From the NCBI GenBank assembly GCA_963840925.1, contig CAWJAY010000007.1, forward strand, positions 1-64,000: a stretch of 64,000 bases of DNA, written 5' to 3'. The position numbers and the translations under genes were made by a program. A model generated the notes under the pieces. That model saw nothing but the letters and a program-made list of their open reading frames with translations, searched no databases and was not told where the DNA came from. This DNA comes from DATAOG01 sp963840925. GTDB taxonomy: Bacteria > Pseudomonadota > Alphaproteobacteria > Geminicoccales > Geminicoccaceae. This document shows, piece after piece, positions 8,712 to 18,968 of the stretch (positions within the stretch are counted from its first letter, which is position 1; each line of letters opens with the position of its first letter).

Positions 8712-9755
8712 CTAGGAGGCCCGCGCGGGCCGGACCCGCAGCGCCTCTTGCTCGAGCTGGCGCAGCTCGGCGGTGATGCGCTCGTTGGTGCCCTGCTGGA
8801 CCAGCTCGACCGCGACCCCGATCGCGTTGGCGAAGCCGAGCGCGTCGGTGCCGCCGTGGCTCTTGACCACGATCCCGTTCAGGCCGAGGAACATGGCGCC
8901 GTTGTAGCGCCTGGGGTCGAGGCGCTGGCGCACCAGGTGCAGCGCCGGGCGTGCCAGCAGGTAGCCGAGCTTGGCGAGCGGCGAGCTCCGGAAGGCCTCG
9001 CGCAGGAACTGGCTGTAGAGGGCGACCGCGCCCTCGGCGACCTTGAGCGCGACGTTGCCGGTGAACCCGTCGGTGACCACGACGTCGACCTTGCCGCTGG
9101 TGAGGTCAGTGCCCTCGACGAAGCCGCGGAATTCGATCGGCAGCGCGCTCGCGCGCAGCAGCGTCGCGGCCTCGCGGATCACGTCGTGGCCCTTGACGTC
9201 CTCGGTGCCGATGTTGAGCAGGCCCACGGTCGGCTTGGCAAAGCCGAGCACGGCGCGGGCGAAGACCTCGCCCATGACCGCGAACTGGACCAGGTTGGCG
9301 GCATCGCATTCGGTGTTGGCGCCGAGATCGAGGACCACCGCCTCGCTGCGCCGGGTCGGCACCAGCGAGGCGATCGCCGGCCGCTCGATGCCGGGCAGGG
9401 TCTTGAGCGCGAACTTGGCCAGCGCCATCAGCGCGCCGGTGTTGCCGGCCGAGACCGCGGCGCTGGCATGGCCGTCGCGGACCGCGTCGATCGCCAGCCG
9501 CATGCTGGTGTTGCGGCCCTGGCGCAGCACCTGCGAGGGCTTGGCATCGGGACCGACCTGGTCCGGGGTGTGCTCGATCTTGGCGAGGGCGACCAGCGCC
9601 GCGCGGCCTTCAAGGCAGCGGCTCAGCTCGCGCCGGTCGCCGTAGAGCAGGAAGCGGAGACCGGGAAAGCGCTCGCGGGCCATGTCGGCGCCCGCGATCA
9701 CGACCTGCGGCGCGTGATCGCCGCCCATGGCGTCGAGGGCGATGGTCAGCGGCAC
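8712..9755 (-). CDS. plsX: Phosphate acyltransferase PlsX
   Basis: PlsX converts acyl-ACP to acyl-phosphate, the donor for the first step of phospholipid synthesis. The 347-residue protein begins MPLTIALDAMGGDHAP and has the family segments VSAGNTGALMALAKFALK, LDLGANTECDAANLVQFA and VTDGFTGNVALKVAEG, with LGLNGIVVKSHGGTDALGF near the end. It lies between rpmF and fabH as in most bacteria, and is probably co-transcribed with them. Confidence 0.96.
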   Translation of the reverse strand: MPLTIALDAMGGDHAPQVVIAGADMARERFPGLRFLLYGDRRELSRCLEGRAALVALAKIEHTPDQVGPDAKPSQVLRQGRNTSMRLAIDAVRDGHASAAVSAGNTGALMALAKFALKTLPGIERPAIASLVPTRRSEAVVLDLGANTECDAANLVQFAVMGEVFARAVLGFAKPTVGLLNIGTEDVKGHDVIREAATLLRASALPIEFRGFVEGTDLTSGKVDVVVTDGFTGNVALKVAEGAVALYSQFLREAFRSSPLAKLGYLLARPALHLVRQRLDPRRYNGAMFLGLNGIVVKSHGGTDALGFANAIGVAVELVQQGTNERITAELRQLEQEALRVRPARAS

Positions 9756-9768
9756 GGGGAAATGACCG

Positions 9769-9963
9769 TCAGGCGCTGGCGCTGTCCGCGACCCGCGCCG
9801 TCACCTCCCGCCCGTTATAATGGCCGCAGGCCTGGCAGATGTGATGGGGCAGCTTGAACTCGCCGCAGTTGCTGCACTCCCCCAGGTTGACGCGCTGCAA
9901 CCGGTGGTGGGAGCGACGCATGTTTCGCTTCGACGTCGACACTTTTGCTTTCGGTACTGCCAT
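9769..9963 (-). CDS. rpmF: 50S ribosomal protein L32
   Basis: This 64-residue ribosomal protein starts at ATG 9963 (MAVPKAKVSTSKRNMRRSHH). It keeps the zinc-binding cysteines: CSNCGEFKLPHHICQACGHY gives C-x2-C...C-x2-C. The longer open frame extending upstream is not needed, because MAVPK is the universal start. It lies 29 bases after the DUF177 gene and just before plsX. Confidence 0.97.
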   Translation of the reverse strand: MAVPKAKVSTSKRNMRRSHHRLQRVNLGECSNCGEFKLPHHICQACGHYNGREVTARVADSASA

Positions 9964-9992
9964 GGTCTCGACCTCGGCTTGCGCGCCACCGA

Positions 9993-10592
9993 CTACCGGG
10001 CGCGCCTGTCCTTCAGCTGCGCGAGCGCAGCCAACGGGGTCTCCGGGAGCTGCGCCGGCGCAGCCGACCGGGCCTCGGGCGGCTCGGCCGCGCCGAAGCT
10101 GATATTGGGACCCAGGCGCGCCAATACCAGAGCCTCGGCACCGGCGGCGCGCGGGTAGGGCTCGAGCGCAAGCGCCAGCTCTTCGGCCGTCATCTCGCCG
10201 AGGTCGATGGTCCGGCCGGTCACCGGCTCGACCTCGCGCTCGTCGACCAGCCACAGCTCGGGCGGCGCCGCGGCCGCGCCGGCCTCGAGCGGACCAGCAA
10301 CCCGGCGCCAGCCGCGCTCGATCGGCTGCCGGACCGTCGCCGGCACCGGCTCCAGGCTGACGACGCAGGCCTGGACGACCTCGGCCTCGAGCGAGCCGGT
10401 AAACCAGATCTCGCCCTCGGGCGGGCAGCGCTCGAGGCGACCGCGGGCGCTGAGCGAGGTGAGCTCGAGCAGATCGAAGCGCCGCGCCAGCGCCCGCCGC
10501 TCGGCTGGATCGGCCGCAATCGCCACGGCGATCCCGCCGTCCGGCCAGGGCTCGATCACGACCGGTCGGGCGAACTCGTTGGTCGGCGGCAC
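9993..10592 (-). CDS. DUF177 (YceD-like) protein
   Basis: This 199-residue protein begins with a GTG at 10592 (MPPTNEFARPVVI). DUF177 proteins are linked to 23S rRNA processing or accumulation and are commonly found just upstream of rpmF, as here. Visible family features are RARRFDLLELTSLSARG-type strands, the substrate-like segment VVQACVVSLEPV with its conserved Cys, and the ELWLVDEREVEPVTGRTIDL stretch leading into an acidic helix. Mature function in this organism is inferred from the family. Confidence 0.85.
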   Translation of the reverse strand: MPPTNEFARPVVIEPWPDGGIAVAIAADPAERRALARRFDLLELTSLSARGRLERCPPEGEIWFTGSLEAEVVQACVVSLEPVPATVRQPIERGWRRVAGPLEAGAAAAPPELWLVDEREVEPVTGRTIDLGEMTAEELALALEPYPRAAGAEALVLARLGPNISFGAAEPPEARSAAPAQLPETPLAALAQLKDRRAR

Positions 10593-10678
10593 TCGGTAAC
10601 TCCGCTCCGCGGCCGTCTGGGCTTCGCGGGCAAGACGGCGGTCAACTTAGGGCCAAGGCCAGCCGAGGGTCAATGGCC

Positions 10679-11347
10679 TTACCGGTCGGGGGTGACCACC
10701 GCCCCCCCGGCGCCGAGCCCGGCGAAGCTCGCCTCGCCGCGCAGCAGCGCGCCAGCGCTTTGATCGGCGAGCCGGCGCTCGGAGCGGACGAGGTAGTCCG
10801 CAAGCGCTGCAACTTCAAGCGCGCCCGGGGCGCGGCCGCCGTGCCAGACGTTGGCGCGCAGCGCCTCCTGGAGTTGCGGTGCCGCGCCGGCGTGCAGGGC
10901 TCCGTCGAGCGCCTGCAGCCGGACGTAAAACTGGCCCGCGAGCCGCTTGACCTGCCGGCCGACGCCGAGGTCGCCGACCCCGAGCGTGCGCAGGCCCTCG
11001 TCGACATCGGCGAACATCAGGTCGAACAGGGCCTGCCCGAGCGCTTGCCCGGCGGCGCCCTCGCGCCTGAGGCGGAGCAGGATCAGGCCGGCGTGCAGGC
11101 CGATCATCTCGAACCGGCCTTCGGGCGTGTCGGGCACGCCCCACTCGCGGAAGAAGCCCGGTGCCCGCGCCTGCTCGACGACGGCGCCGTAGAGCTGAGC
11201 GGCCGCGGCCTGGAGCGCCCCCTGCGCGCTGCGCCGCGCCCGCAGCCGGGAGGGCCACGCCCACAGCCGGCTGATCCCGGACGGCAACCCCGCCCCCTCG
11301 GTCTGGAACCGAATGCTGCCCGGGCGCGATGGTTGTGTTCGAGGCAT
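10679..11347 (-). CDS. Ubiquinol-cytochrome c chaperone (CBP3-like)
   Basis: This 222-residue protein of the ubiquinol-cytochrome c chaperone family is thought to assist assembly of the cytochrome bc1 complex. Diagnostic stretches are QLYGAVVEQARAPGFFREWG, then VPDTPEGRFEMIGLHAGLIL, ALFDLMFADVDEGLRTLGVG and the VKRLAGQFYVRLQALDGAL helix. It is transcribed away from bamE, 42 bases apart, a conserved alphaproteobacterial arrangement together with DUF177 and rpmF downstream. Confidence 0.88.
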   Translation of the reverse strand: MPRTQPSRPGSIRFQTEGAGLPSGISRLWAWPSRLRARRSAQGALQAAAAQLYGAVVEQARAPGFFREWGVPDTPEGRFEMIGLHAGLILLRLRREGAAGQALGQALFDLMFADVDEGLRTLGVGDLGVGRQVKRLAGQFYVRLQALDGALHAGAAPQLQEALRANVWHGGRAPGALEVAALADYLVRSERRLADQSAGALLRGEASFAGLGAGGAVVTPDR

Positions 11348-11389
11348 GGCCCCCCTAGAGTGTCAGGCGGGCGTTCGAGGATCAAGACG

Positions 11390-11851
11390 ATGGCACGAAC
11401 CGGCTCCAGCGCGGCGCTCGCCGGGCTTGCCTTGCTCACACTGCCGGCCTGCACCCCCGAGATCAGCACTCATGGCTATCGCTTCGACCAGGCGACGCTG
11501 GGTCAGCTCGAGCCGGGGCAGACGACCCAGGACGCCGTCGGCCAGCTGCTCGGCTCGCCGTCCGCGGTCTCGACCTTCGACGGCCACGTCTGGTACTACG
11601 TCAGCCAGCGGACCGAGCACATGTCGTTCTATCAGGACGAAGTGGTCGAGCAGAAGGTGGTCGAGATCAGCTTCGATGACGGCGGCGTGCTGCAGAAGGT
11701 TGACCAGCGCGACCTCGACGACGCCCGCGAGGTCGCCTTCGTCGACCGCGAGACCCCGACCTCGGGCAACGAGCTCAACGTCTTCCAGCAGTTCATCGGC
11801 AACATCGGCCGCTTCAATCCGGAGGGCCAGGAGGGCATCGACGACCGCTGA
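11390..11851 (+). CDS. bamE: Outer membrane protein assembly factor BamE
   Basis: BamE is a small lipoprotein of the BAM complex, which inserts beta-barrel proteins into the outer membrane. The start at 11390 gives a lipoprotein signal with a lipobox-like LLTLPAC. The SmpA/OmlA fold follows: TLGQLEPGQTTQDAVGQLLG with SPSAVSTFDGHVWYYVSQR and FDDGGVLQKVDQRDL. The length of 153 residues is ordinary for alphaproteobacteria, including the acidic C-terminal extension. The longer upstream reading in this frame overlaps the chaperone gene and is not needed. Confidence 0.92.
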   Translation: MARTGSSAALAGLALLTLPACTPEISTHGYRFDQATLGQLEPGQTTQDAVGQLLGSPSAVSTFDGHVWYYVSQRTEHMSFYQDEVVEQKVVEISFDDGGVLQKVDQRDLDDAREVAFVDRETPTSGNELNVFQQFIGNIGRFNPEGQEGIDDR

Positions 11852-11911
11852 GGGTCGCCCCCGGGCGTTCAGACACCGATGCCGGCTGTCCTGGCGCCGG
11901 TTCGCCCGAGC

Positions 11912-12583
11912 TCAGTGCGTCGCCACCTGGTAAGCGCAGATCTGGATTTCGCCGGCGACCGGACCGCCGCCTTCATTGCCGGCGGTCGGCGGAGTGCGTT
12001 CGGCGCCGGTGATCTCGAAGCCCGGCACGCTGCGCCGCGGCAGCGGGCCCGACCAGTCGGTGCCGCCGCGGGTCTTGGGCTGCAGCTGCGCCATCAGCGC
12101 ACTGACCGCGAGCGGGCGGGCAGGCTCGATCCGGGCCTGGAGCTGCTCCAGCTCGCCGACCACGTTGTCAGCCGCGACCAGATAGATCGTGTGCGGCTCG
12201 ATCGTGTCGGGCGCCATCTGATAAGCGGTCGTGCCGTAGGCCGTCGGCCGGGGCTCGAGCCGGCGGACATCGCCAGCCAGCGGCCGCAGGAGACCACGAT
12301 TGGTGAGCTGCCAGGCGAGATCGAGCGAGGCGACCGTGAAGCCGTAGAACACCTTGGACCGCTGATCGAGGCCCTCGAACACGATGTCGAACGACGGCTC
12401 CGCGCTCGCGTCGGCCGCCACGGTCTCGACCTCGGGCTGGACGATCCAGGGGCAAGCAGCCGAGGCGACCGTGGCCGTGCCGGTAACGATCGCCGTGGCC
12501 GTCGCCAGAGCCAGAGCGACCTGCAGCGCGCCACGCGGGCGCTCGGCGCGCCGCGCGACGGCAGAGACACTCACGGATTGCAT
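11912..12583 (-). CDS. Secreted hypothetical protein, last gene of the 12-16 kb cassette
   Basis: This is a 223-residue protein with an N-terminal signal (ALQVALALATATAIVTG, then cleavage around ASAACP). The mature part has strands such as SFDIVFEGLDQRSKVFYGFT and VASLDLAWQLTNRGLL, and a central TIYLVAADNVVGELEQL segment. I recognise no family. Its start overlaps the 3' end of the pseudoprotease gene by 13 bases, so the two are probably translated together and work in or beyond the inner membrane. Only three cysteines are visible, two in the mature part. Confidence 0.65.
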   Translation of the reverse strand: MQSVSVSAVARRAERPRGALQVALALATATAIVTGTATVASAACPWIVQPEVETVAADASAEPSFDIVFEGLDQRSKVFYGFTVASLDLAWQLTNRGLLRPLAGDVRRLEPRPTAYGTTAYQMAPDTIEPHTIYLVAADNVVGELEQLQARIEPARPLAVSALMAQLQPKTRGGTDWSGPLPRRSVPGFEITGAERTPPTAGNEGGGPVAGEIQICAYQVATH

Positions 12584-13959
12584 GGGACTGCCCTCTCTAC
12601 GGTTTGAATGATGAATTTGGCCGCTCCCGGCGCTTTGGCGGCGATGAAATTGGTCGCGGCGGTGACGTCCATCGGCACTTCGGCCGGCGGGAAGGCCTCG
12701 ATCAGCTCGGCGCGCAAGGCGTCAGGATCGAATGGCGTCTCGGCCTTGGCGAGCAGCACGAGACCGTTGTTCTCGGGTCGGTCGTTCAGCTGCCAGCCCC
12801 ACTCCCAGACCCCGCCGGGCGGCACGGTCACGGCCTCGTTGCCGGCCAGCTGGGGCACGATGATCTTGGCCTGCGAGCGCTCGGAAACCATCACCTGGGC
12901 GACGTAGTAGCGCTCCGGCCGGAACCAGCTGGCGAGACCGCGCTCGCCGTCCTCGGGCTTGCCGATCTGGACCCGCCAGCCGAGCGTCTCGCCGGCCGCG
13001 ATGCTGCGCGCGAGGCCCGCGCGGCCGAGCGGGATCGGGTAGTAGCCGTCCTCCTCGGTGAAGCAGACCTGATAGGGCTCGGGGTCGAGCGCGCCGCCGC
13101 CGCCGGGCAGGAAGGTCATCGCGATCGGGCGCTGCTGCAACGCCGACCAAGCGTAGCCGGTGAACGCGATCAGCAGCAGGCCCGCGACCAACGCCTGCGC
13201 CACCCGGTCGTGGAACAGATGGCGGGCGCGCAACGCCTTGAGCTCGGCCGCGGCCTCGCTCAGCCGCTCGACCGGTACGACTCGCACACCCTGCGCCTTG
13301 AGCTCGGCGACCTCGGCCAGGCTCAGGACCTCCGACCAGTCACCGTCGCGCTCGAACCGGCGCGGAGTGAAGAACAGGACCTCACCGCCGGCGCCAACCC
13401 CGGGCAGGCCCTGGTGCCGGGCAAGCGTGCTGACCAGCCGGAGCTTCGCCGGCAGGCTGCCGACCGGCAGGATCTCGACGTCGTCATCGAGGACGCCGCG
13501 CGGCTGGCCGCCGAGCGCGCCGGTCGCGATGATCTGGCGGTGCCGGCTGCCGCTCGCGCACATCAGCAGCACAAGTGCCAGACCCAGCTCGGCGCTGCGG
13601 CCTTCGCTCGGCCCCTGCGCGCCGGCCGGCTGCAGCCGCTGGCCCTCGATCCAGGCAAGCCTCGAGACCCGCTGGTAAAGGGCGGTCAGCGGCTGGCGGA
13701 TGCCGAGCTTGCGGACCGCGCTGGCGGCGGCGCAGCCGGCCTGGTACAGGCCGACCTTGCGCAGCGGCGCCGCCACCCGGTCCCAGTCCTTGTCGCGCGC
13801 CTTGGCATCGACCTCCCGGCTCGCCGCCTCCTCCTGCTTGGTCAGCGGATCGAAGGCGTAGTGCTGGGTGTAGACCTCGATTAGGCGATCCTCGCTGCCG
13901 CCCCGGCTGCGGCTGCCCGGCTGGACGATCGGGATCTGGACGGTGCGCCGGCTCGACAT
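12571..13959 (-). CDS. Lon-like (S16) pseudoprotease domain with TM and DUF4384-like domain
   Basis: The start is ATG 13959 (MSSRRTVQIPIVQPGSRSRG), giving 462 residues. Residues about 100-230 resemble the Lon proteolytic domain. A GPSEG at about 116-120 occupies the place of the catalytic GPSxG, followed by LGLALVLLMCASGS, IIATGALGG and EILPVGSLPAKL. In Lon the catalytic Lys lies in GGLKEKL; here that position is Pro (GSLPAKL), so the domain is probably inactive or altered. A membrane helix follows (VAGLLLIAFTGYAWSAL, about 248-264). The C-terminal part, TEEDGYYPIPLG through VPPGGVWEWGWQLND, looks like DUF4384. Topology would place the S16-like part in the cytoplasm and DUF4384 outside. This domain match is by eye and needs a profile search. 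Confidence 0.55.
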   Translation of the reverse strand: MSSRRTVQIPIVQPGSRSRGGSEDRLIEVYTQHYAFDPLTKQEEAASREVDAKARDKDWDRVAAPLRKVGLYQAGCAAASAVRKLGIRQPLTALYQRVSRLAWIEGQRLQPAGAQGPSEGRSAELGLALVLLMCASGSRHRQIIATGALGGQPRGVLDDDVEILPVGSLPAKLRLVSTLARHQGLPGVGAGGEVLFFTPRRFERDGDWSEVLSLAEVAELKAQGVRVVPVERLSEAAAELKALRARHLFHDRVAQALVAGLLLIAFTGYAWSALQQRPIAMTFLPGGGGALDPEPYQVCFTEEDGYYPIPLGRAGLARSIAAGETLGWRVQIGKPEDGERGLASWFRPERYYVAQVMVSERSQAKIIVPQLAGNEAVTVPPGGVWEWGWQLNDRPENNGLVLLAKAETPFDPDALRAELIEAFPPAEVPMDVTAATNFIAAKAPGAAKFIIQTVERAVPCNP

Positions 13960-13994
13960 CGGAACGCTCGCGTTGCCGCCTTCATCCCGGCCGC

Positions 13995-14591
13995 TCAGAC
14001 GTCCTCGACCACGCCGATCACGGGCTGCAGCAGGACCAGGCGCAGCGCCGCGTCGTCGGGCAGACGGACCTGGCCGTCGCCATCGCCGTCGAGCTGGATC
14101 AGCGCGATCGGCTCGCCGCTGCCGGTCGCCGGCGCGAGCCCGAGCGTGCGGCCGGCGAACTCGTCGGCGGCGAGACCGAGCGCCTGCAGCGTGATCAGCA
14201 ACTCCTCGCCCAGGCTCGCGACCTTGAGCCGGAAGCGGCCATCGGCGGTCTCGAGCTCGCGGCTCGGCAGCGCGATGCCGACGCCGCCGCTGTCGGCGGC
14301 CAGGCGCACGATCTCGGCGACCGCGCTGAAGCGCTGGCGCTTGGGATTGAACCTCGGGCTGAACGGGATGATCTCGGCCGAGGGCCGCTCGGCCGGCGCA
14401 GCCGCGCGCGTCCGGCTGCGCTCGAGCCAATCGGCGAGCGCCTCGCCCCGGCGGCGCGGACCCAGGATCTGGAGCAGGGCGTCGACCTTGGCGAGCGCCA
14501 CCGTCGGCTCGGTGTCGACCAGCCTCAAACGTTGCTCGGCCCGGCGCCACAGCTCGATGGCCTCGGCGTCGGGCAGCTTGCGATCGGTCAT
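13995..14591 (-). CDS. Hypothetical protein with an EF-hand-like calcium loop
   Basis: This 198-residue protein starts at ATG 14591 (MTDRKLPDAEAIELWRRAEQ). It has no signal or membrane helix. The N-terminal 50 residues are helical and may form a repeat (AEQRLRLVDTEPTVALAKVD). The C-terminal half is beta-rich, with GRFRLKVASLGEELLITLQA and a DGDGDGQVRLPDD loop that matches the DxDxDG calcium-binding pattern. It lies 22 bases after the 452-residue gene and 35 bases before the pseudoprotease gene, so it is very probably in one transcript with both. I cannot name the family. Confidence 0.6.
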   Translation of the reverse strand: MTDRKLPDAEAIELWRRAEQRLRLVDTEPTVALAKVDALLQILGPRRRGEALADWLERSRTRAAAPAERPSAEIIPFSPRFNPKRQRFSAVAEIVRLAADSGGVGIALPSRELETADGRFRLKVASLGEELLITLQALGLAADEFAGRTLGLAPATGSGEPIALIQLDGDGDGQVRLPDDAALRLVLLQPVIGVVEDV

Positions 14592-14613
14592 GGGTGGATC
14601 TCTCCTTGGCGGC

Positions 14614-15970
14614 CTAGCCGTCCGGTGACGCGTATCGCCGAAGGCCTCTCTTGATGATCGCTTCGGCACGCTGACACAGCTGCTCGGCCAATTCTGCCTC
14701 ATCCAAGACCGTGAGTTCGGGATAGGATTCGATCAACCGTCGGAACTTGGCATCGCGCAGCACCCCGCGATCGCCCGGGCCGCCGTGGATCGGCCGTTCG
14801 TTGCCGATCACCTCGACGAAGAAATAGGCCATCAGCGGGTCGAACCAATCCGGCCGGTCGTCGATCAGCACGCGCGCCCACTGGCCGGCCGCCCGGCGCC
14901 GTGTCACTGTTTCCTCGACGTCCGGGGCGTCCGGATCGGCCAGCGTCTCGTGCCTGGCCCATTGGTCGCCGTCCTCATCCGAGCCGACCGGGTCGTCGAG
15001 CGACAAGGAGGCGTAGCGCAGCATGCCCATGCCGTGCTCGGTGGTCGCGAAGTCGTCGAAGCTCGCGCAGCCGGCGAACTGGCCGGCGCCGCCCTTGAGC
15101 TGGTTGAACGCGCGCCGATAGGCATCGATGTTGTCGTCCTCGATGCCGAGCCGCATCAGCTCCTCGGCCGGCCGGCGCAGCTGCTTCATCTCGCGCAGGC
15201 GCTGGATCGAGGGCTCGTCGCGATCGTGCCAGAACTCCGGATCGAGGCCGCAGGCGCGCAGCAACATGTAGCGCTCGTTGAGCGCATCGAGCACGCGCAC
15301 GAGCATCAGCTGGACCTCGGCGTCCTCGGCGAACTCGAGCGCGAGCGGCAGCGGGCTCGCCTCGATGACCTCGAACAGCGCCATCTCCTCGGGCACCTCG
15401 GCGCAGCACTCGCCCCGGACGAGCCAGATCGGGCCGTACTCGGCGCGCCGCCGCTTGGAAATCCTCGCTGTAGTCGTCGCCCAGGCGCGCGCGCTGGGCC
15501 GCGAGCTCGAGTGCGACCGGATTGAGGAAATCGGGCGCGTCGCCGGCGGCCGCAAGCGTCCGGTCGCGGCGCACCACGGCGGCGCGCCAGCCGTGCTCGG
15601 CCGGGCCGTGGCGGCAGAACAGCCCGAGCAGCAGCTGCATGTTGCCGGGCTCGTGCTTCAAGCGCCGCGCGAGCTTCGGCCGGCGCGCGAGCACCTTGTG
15701 CAGGTAGACGATCCCCTGCTCGTGGATCCGCGCGCTGCCGCCATCCGGCAGGGTCCAGTTGTACCACTGGCTGTCGCGATCGACCCGGTAGTCGCGGTAC
15801 AGCAGCTGCTCGACGTAGACCCGGCGCGACAGGGTCAACAGGATCGCGAGGTGCAGCCGGTCGCGGTCGAGGGGCGCGCTCACCAGGCACTGCTGCAGGA
15901 TGCCCAGCACGTCGAGCGCCAGGCGATCCAGGATGGTGTTGATCTGAAAGCCCCGAACCGGCTTCGCCAT
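14614..15970 (-). pseudogene. Conserved-looking 452-residue hypothetical protein, one frameshift
   Basis: The N-terminal part begins MAKPVRGFQINTILDRLALD at 15970 and runs to GDDYSEDF. The rest continues in another frame from SKRRRAEYGPIWLVRGECC to RRYASPDG at 14614. One indel near 15460 joins them cleanly, so the gene is probably intact in the organism. The protein is helical and acidic, without signal or TM. Notable segments are WTLPDGGSARIHEQGIVYLH, FEVIEASPLPLALEFAEDAE and FNQLKGGAGQFAGCASFDDF. I do not recognise a domain. It is the first gene of the four-gene run ending at 11912. Confidence 0.5.
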
Positions 15971-16157
15971 CAGCCCATACCCCCGACCCGGACGGCACGC
16001 GCGGCGACCAGATCGGCCACCTGCGGCGCGCCGGCCTCAGGGCGCAATGTCCCAGCATCGGGCGGTCGACACAAGAGCCCTGCCGGCGGGCGCACGGCGG
16101 CACGCGTGGCGCGCCGCCGCGATCTGGACTGGAACGGGAGTGGCGTCGCGCCCGGCC

Positions 16158-16838
16158 CTAACTGGTGAGGTTGGTGAACACGACCCGACGATTGACCCCC
16201 GCGGTCGGCTGGTCGGGATCGTAGGGGTCGCTTTCGCCCTTGCCGACGAACGGTAGCCGCTCGGGGGCGATGCCGTGCTCCTGGATCAGATAGGCGCGCA
16301 CCGAGCGGGCGCGCAATTGCGAGAGCGAGAGGTTGTACTCCGCGGGCCCGACGGCGTCGGCGTGGCCCTGGATCTCGACCGTCTTGTCCTGCATCAGCTC
16401 GTCCTTGAGCACGCCGGCCAAACGGTCGAGGACGGACATGGCGTCGTCGGTCAGGCGGAACAAATCGAACTCGAACTGGACCCGGGCGTTGATCGACTTG
16501 GTCGCCGGCGGGTTGGCCTGCTGGGCGGCCGCGACCATCGGCTGGGCGGCGGCCGGCTGGTCGACCGCGCTGACGGCGGCCGCCGGATCATCGAGCAGGC
16601 GGCTGTCGCGTGGGGTGATGCCGCGGGTCTTGCCGCCCCAGGAGCGGGTCACCATCGTATCGCCGGGCTGGGCGCACTCGGCCGGCACGACCTCGTTGAG
16701 CGCCCGGAAGATCTCGCAGTCGCTGGCCTCGTTCAGCCAGTAGGCCGCATCCTGCGCCGCCGCCGGCGAGGCCAGCAGCGCCAACGTCAGACCAGCGCCG
16801 AACCAGCTCGAGGTGAGCGCCTTGGCGGTGCGAATCAT
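16158..16838 (-). CDS. OmpA-family peptidoglycan-associated protein
   Basis: The start at ATG 16838 follows a GGAGAG site and gives a 226-residue protein with a signal peptide (SSWFGAGLTLALLASPAAAQ). The N-terminal third is a linker. The C-terminal OmpA/MotB domain runs from VQFEFDLFRLTDDAMSVLDR through EIQGHADAVGPAEYNLSLSQ and LRARSVRAYL to RRVVF, with the Asn and Arg that bind diaminopimelate in peptidoglycan. It anchors something to the cell wall in the periplasm. It lies 187 bases upstream of the unknown cassette on the same strand; a functional link is possible but not shown. Confidence 0.88.
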   Translation of the reverse strand: MIRTAKALTSSWFGAGLTLALLASPAAAQDAAYWLNEASDCEIFRALNEVVPAECAQPGDTMVTRSWGGKTRGITPRDSRLLDDPAAAVSAVDQPAAAQPMVAAAQQANPPATKSINARVQFEFDLFRLTDDAMSVLDRLAGVLKDELMQDKTVEIQGHADAVGPAEYNLSLSQLRARSVRAYLIQEHGIAPERLPFVGKGESDPYDPDQPTAGVNRRVVFTNLTS

Positions 16839-17051
16839 GATCGCTCTCCAGCTTTGTCGTTCAATCACAGCCGGTCATTCGGGATAGCCCGGGCTCAAGC
16901 CGGGCCGCACAATGGCGCAAATTCTCGTCCCGACCACGCGGTGGGTCAAGCCGATCCGGGCCTGGTCGAGACCCGGCTGCCGATCCAGGTGCAGTGAGCG
17001 GGCGAGCGCCGGGCCAGCCGGGGCCGCAAGGTCCGTCTTGAGCACCTGGTG

Positions 17052-17820
<769 letters not shown>

Positions 17821-17831
<11 letters not shown>

Positions 17832-18855
17832 CCTGGATCTCTCCGCGCAGCCGGCTCTGGGACTGGTCGACCAGGACCGAGACGATGATCACGACGCCGA
17901 CCGCGACGAACTGCCAGAACGGCTCGACGTCAATGAACACGAGGCCGTACTGGATGACCGCGATGATCAGCGCCCCGATCACGGTGCCGATGATCGTGCC
18001 CGAGCCGCCGAACAGGCTGGCCCCCCCGATCACGACCGCGGCGATCGAATCGAGCAGCATCGGCTCGCCCGCCTGAGCGGCGCCGGCCGAGAAGCGGGCG
18101 GTATAGATCATGCCGGCGACCCCGGCGCAGCCGGCCGAGATCAGATAGATCATCATCGTGTGCCGGCGGACGTTGATGCCCGAGCGCAGCGCCGCGACCC
18201 GGTTGCCGCCGATCGCGTAGGTGTATTGGCCAAAGCGGGTCTGCGAGAGCACGTAGTGCAGCGCCAGGACCACGACGATCGTGATCACGACCGGCACCGG
18301 CACGCCGAACAGCTTGGCGCTGCCCATCTCGAACAGCCAGGGATTGTTGACCGGCACGGTCGTGCCGTTGGCGGCAAGGAAGCCAGTGCCGCGCGCGACC
18401 CCGAACATCCCGAGCGTGCCGATGAACGCGGGCACCCGCAGGTGCGCGATCAGCAGCCCGTTGATCAGCCCCGGGATCAGCGCGACCAGGAACGCCGCCA
18501 GCAGGCCGCAGCAGAGCGCGATCCCGGGTGGCACGCCGGTCAGCGACTGCATGACCCGCGCCATGATCACCGCGCACAGGCCCATCACGAAGCCGACCGA
18601 GAGGTCGATGCCGCCGGAGATGATGACGTAAGTCTGGCCGAGCCCGAGCAGCAGGGGTGCGGCCGCGAACATCGCGATGCTCTGGAGGTTGAAGCCGTTG
18701 AACAGAAACGAGATGCCGTAGACCGCGCGCGCCCAGGTCTCGAAGAAGATCACGAGCGCCAGCAGGAACAGCCAGGACCAGGCGGCCGCGAGAAAGCGCA
18801 GCCAGGCGTGCTGCGCCTCGTCGGCGCCCGGTGCCGCCGCCGCGCTCACCGCCAC
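17821..18855 (-). CDS. Sugar ABC transporter permease (RbsC/FrcC-like)
   Basis: This multi-span inner-membrane permease of the carbohydrate uptake 2 family includes the family hallmark GLGQTYVIISGGIDLSVGFV. Others are VPAFIGTLGMFGVARGTGFL, FGQYTYAIGGNRVAALRSGI with its EAA-like loop, and VIGGASLFGGSGTIIGTVIG. I chose the GTG at 18855 (VAVSAAAAPGADEAQ), about 29 residues before the first helix. The frame stays open to an ATG at 18954, but that extension is proline- and arginine-rich and unlikely to be coding. Confidence 0.9.
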
Positions 18856-18968
18856 GCTGCGCCACCTTCCGGATGGGTCGCGACCATGGTCTCCCTCGCC
18901 CCGAGCCTCCAGCGGCCACAATCGGGGCGCCGGCCGGCCGCGGTCAAGGTCCAATCGGCAGGTGGGCC

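Noticed and set aside
7305..9857. Plus-strand 850-residue open frame opposite ihfA, fabH and plsX
   Set aside because: It is the antisense of three well-supported genes; its sequence is low in aromatic residues and rich in Arg, Gly, Asp and His, as expected for GC-rich antisense.
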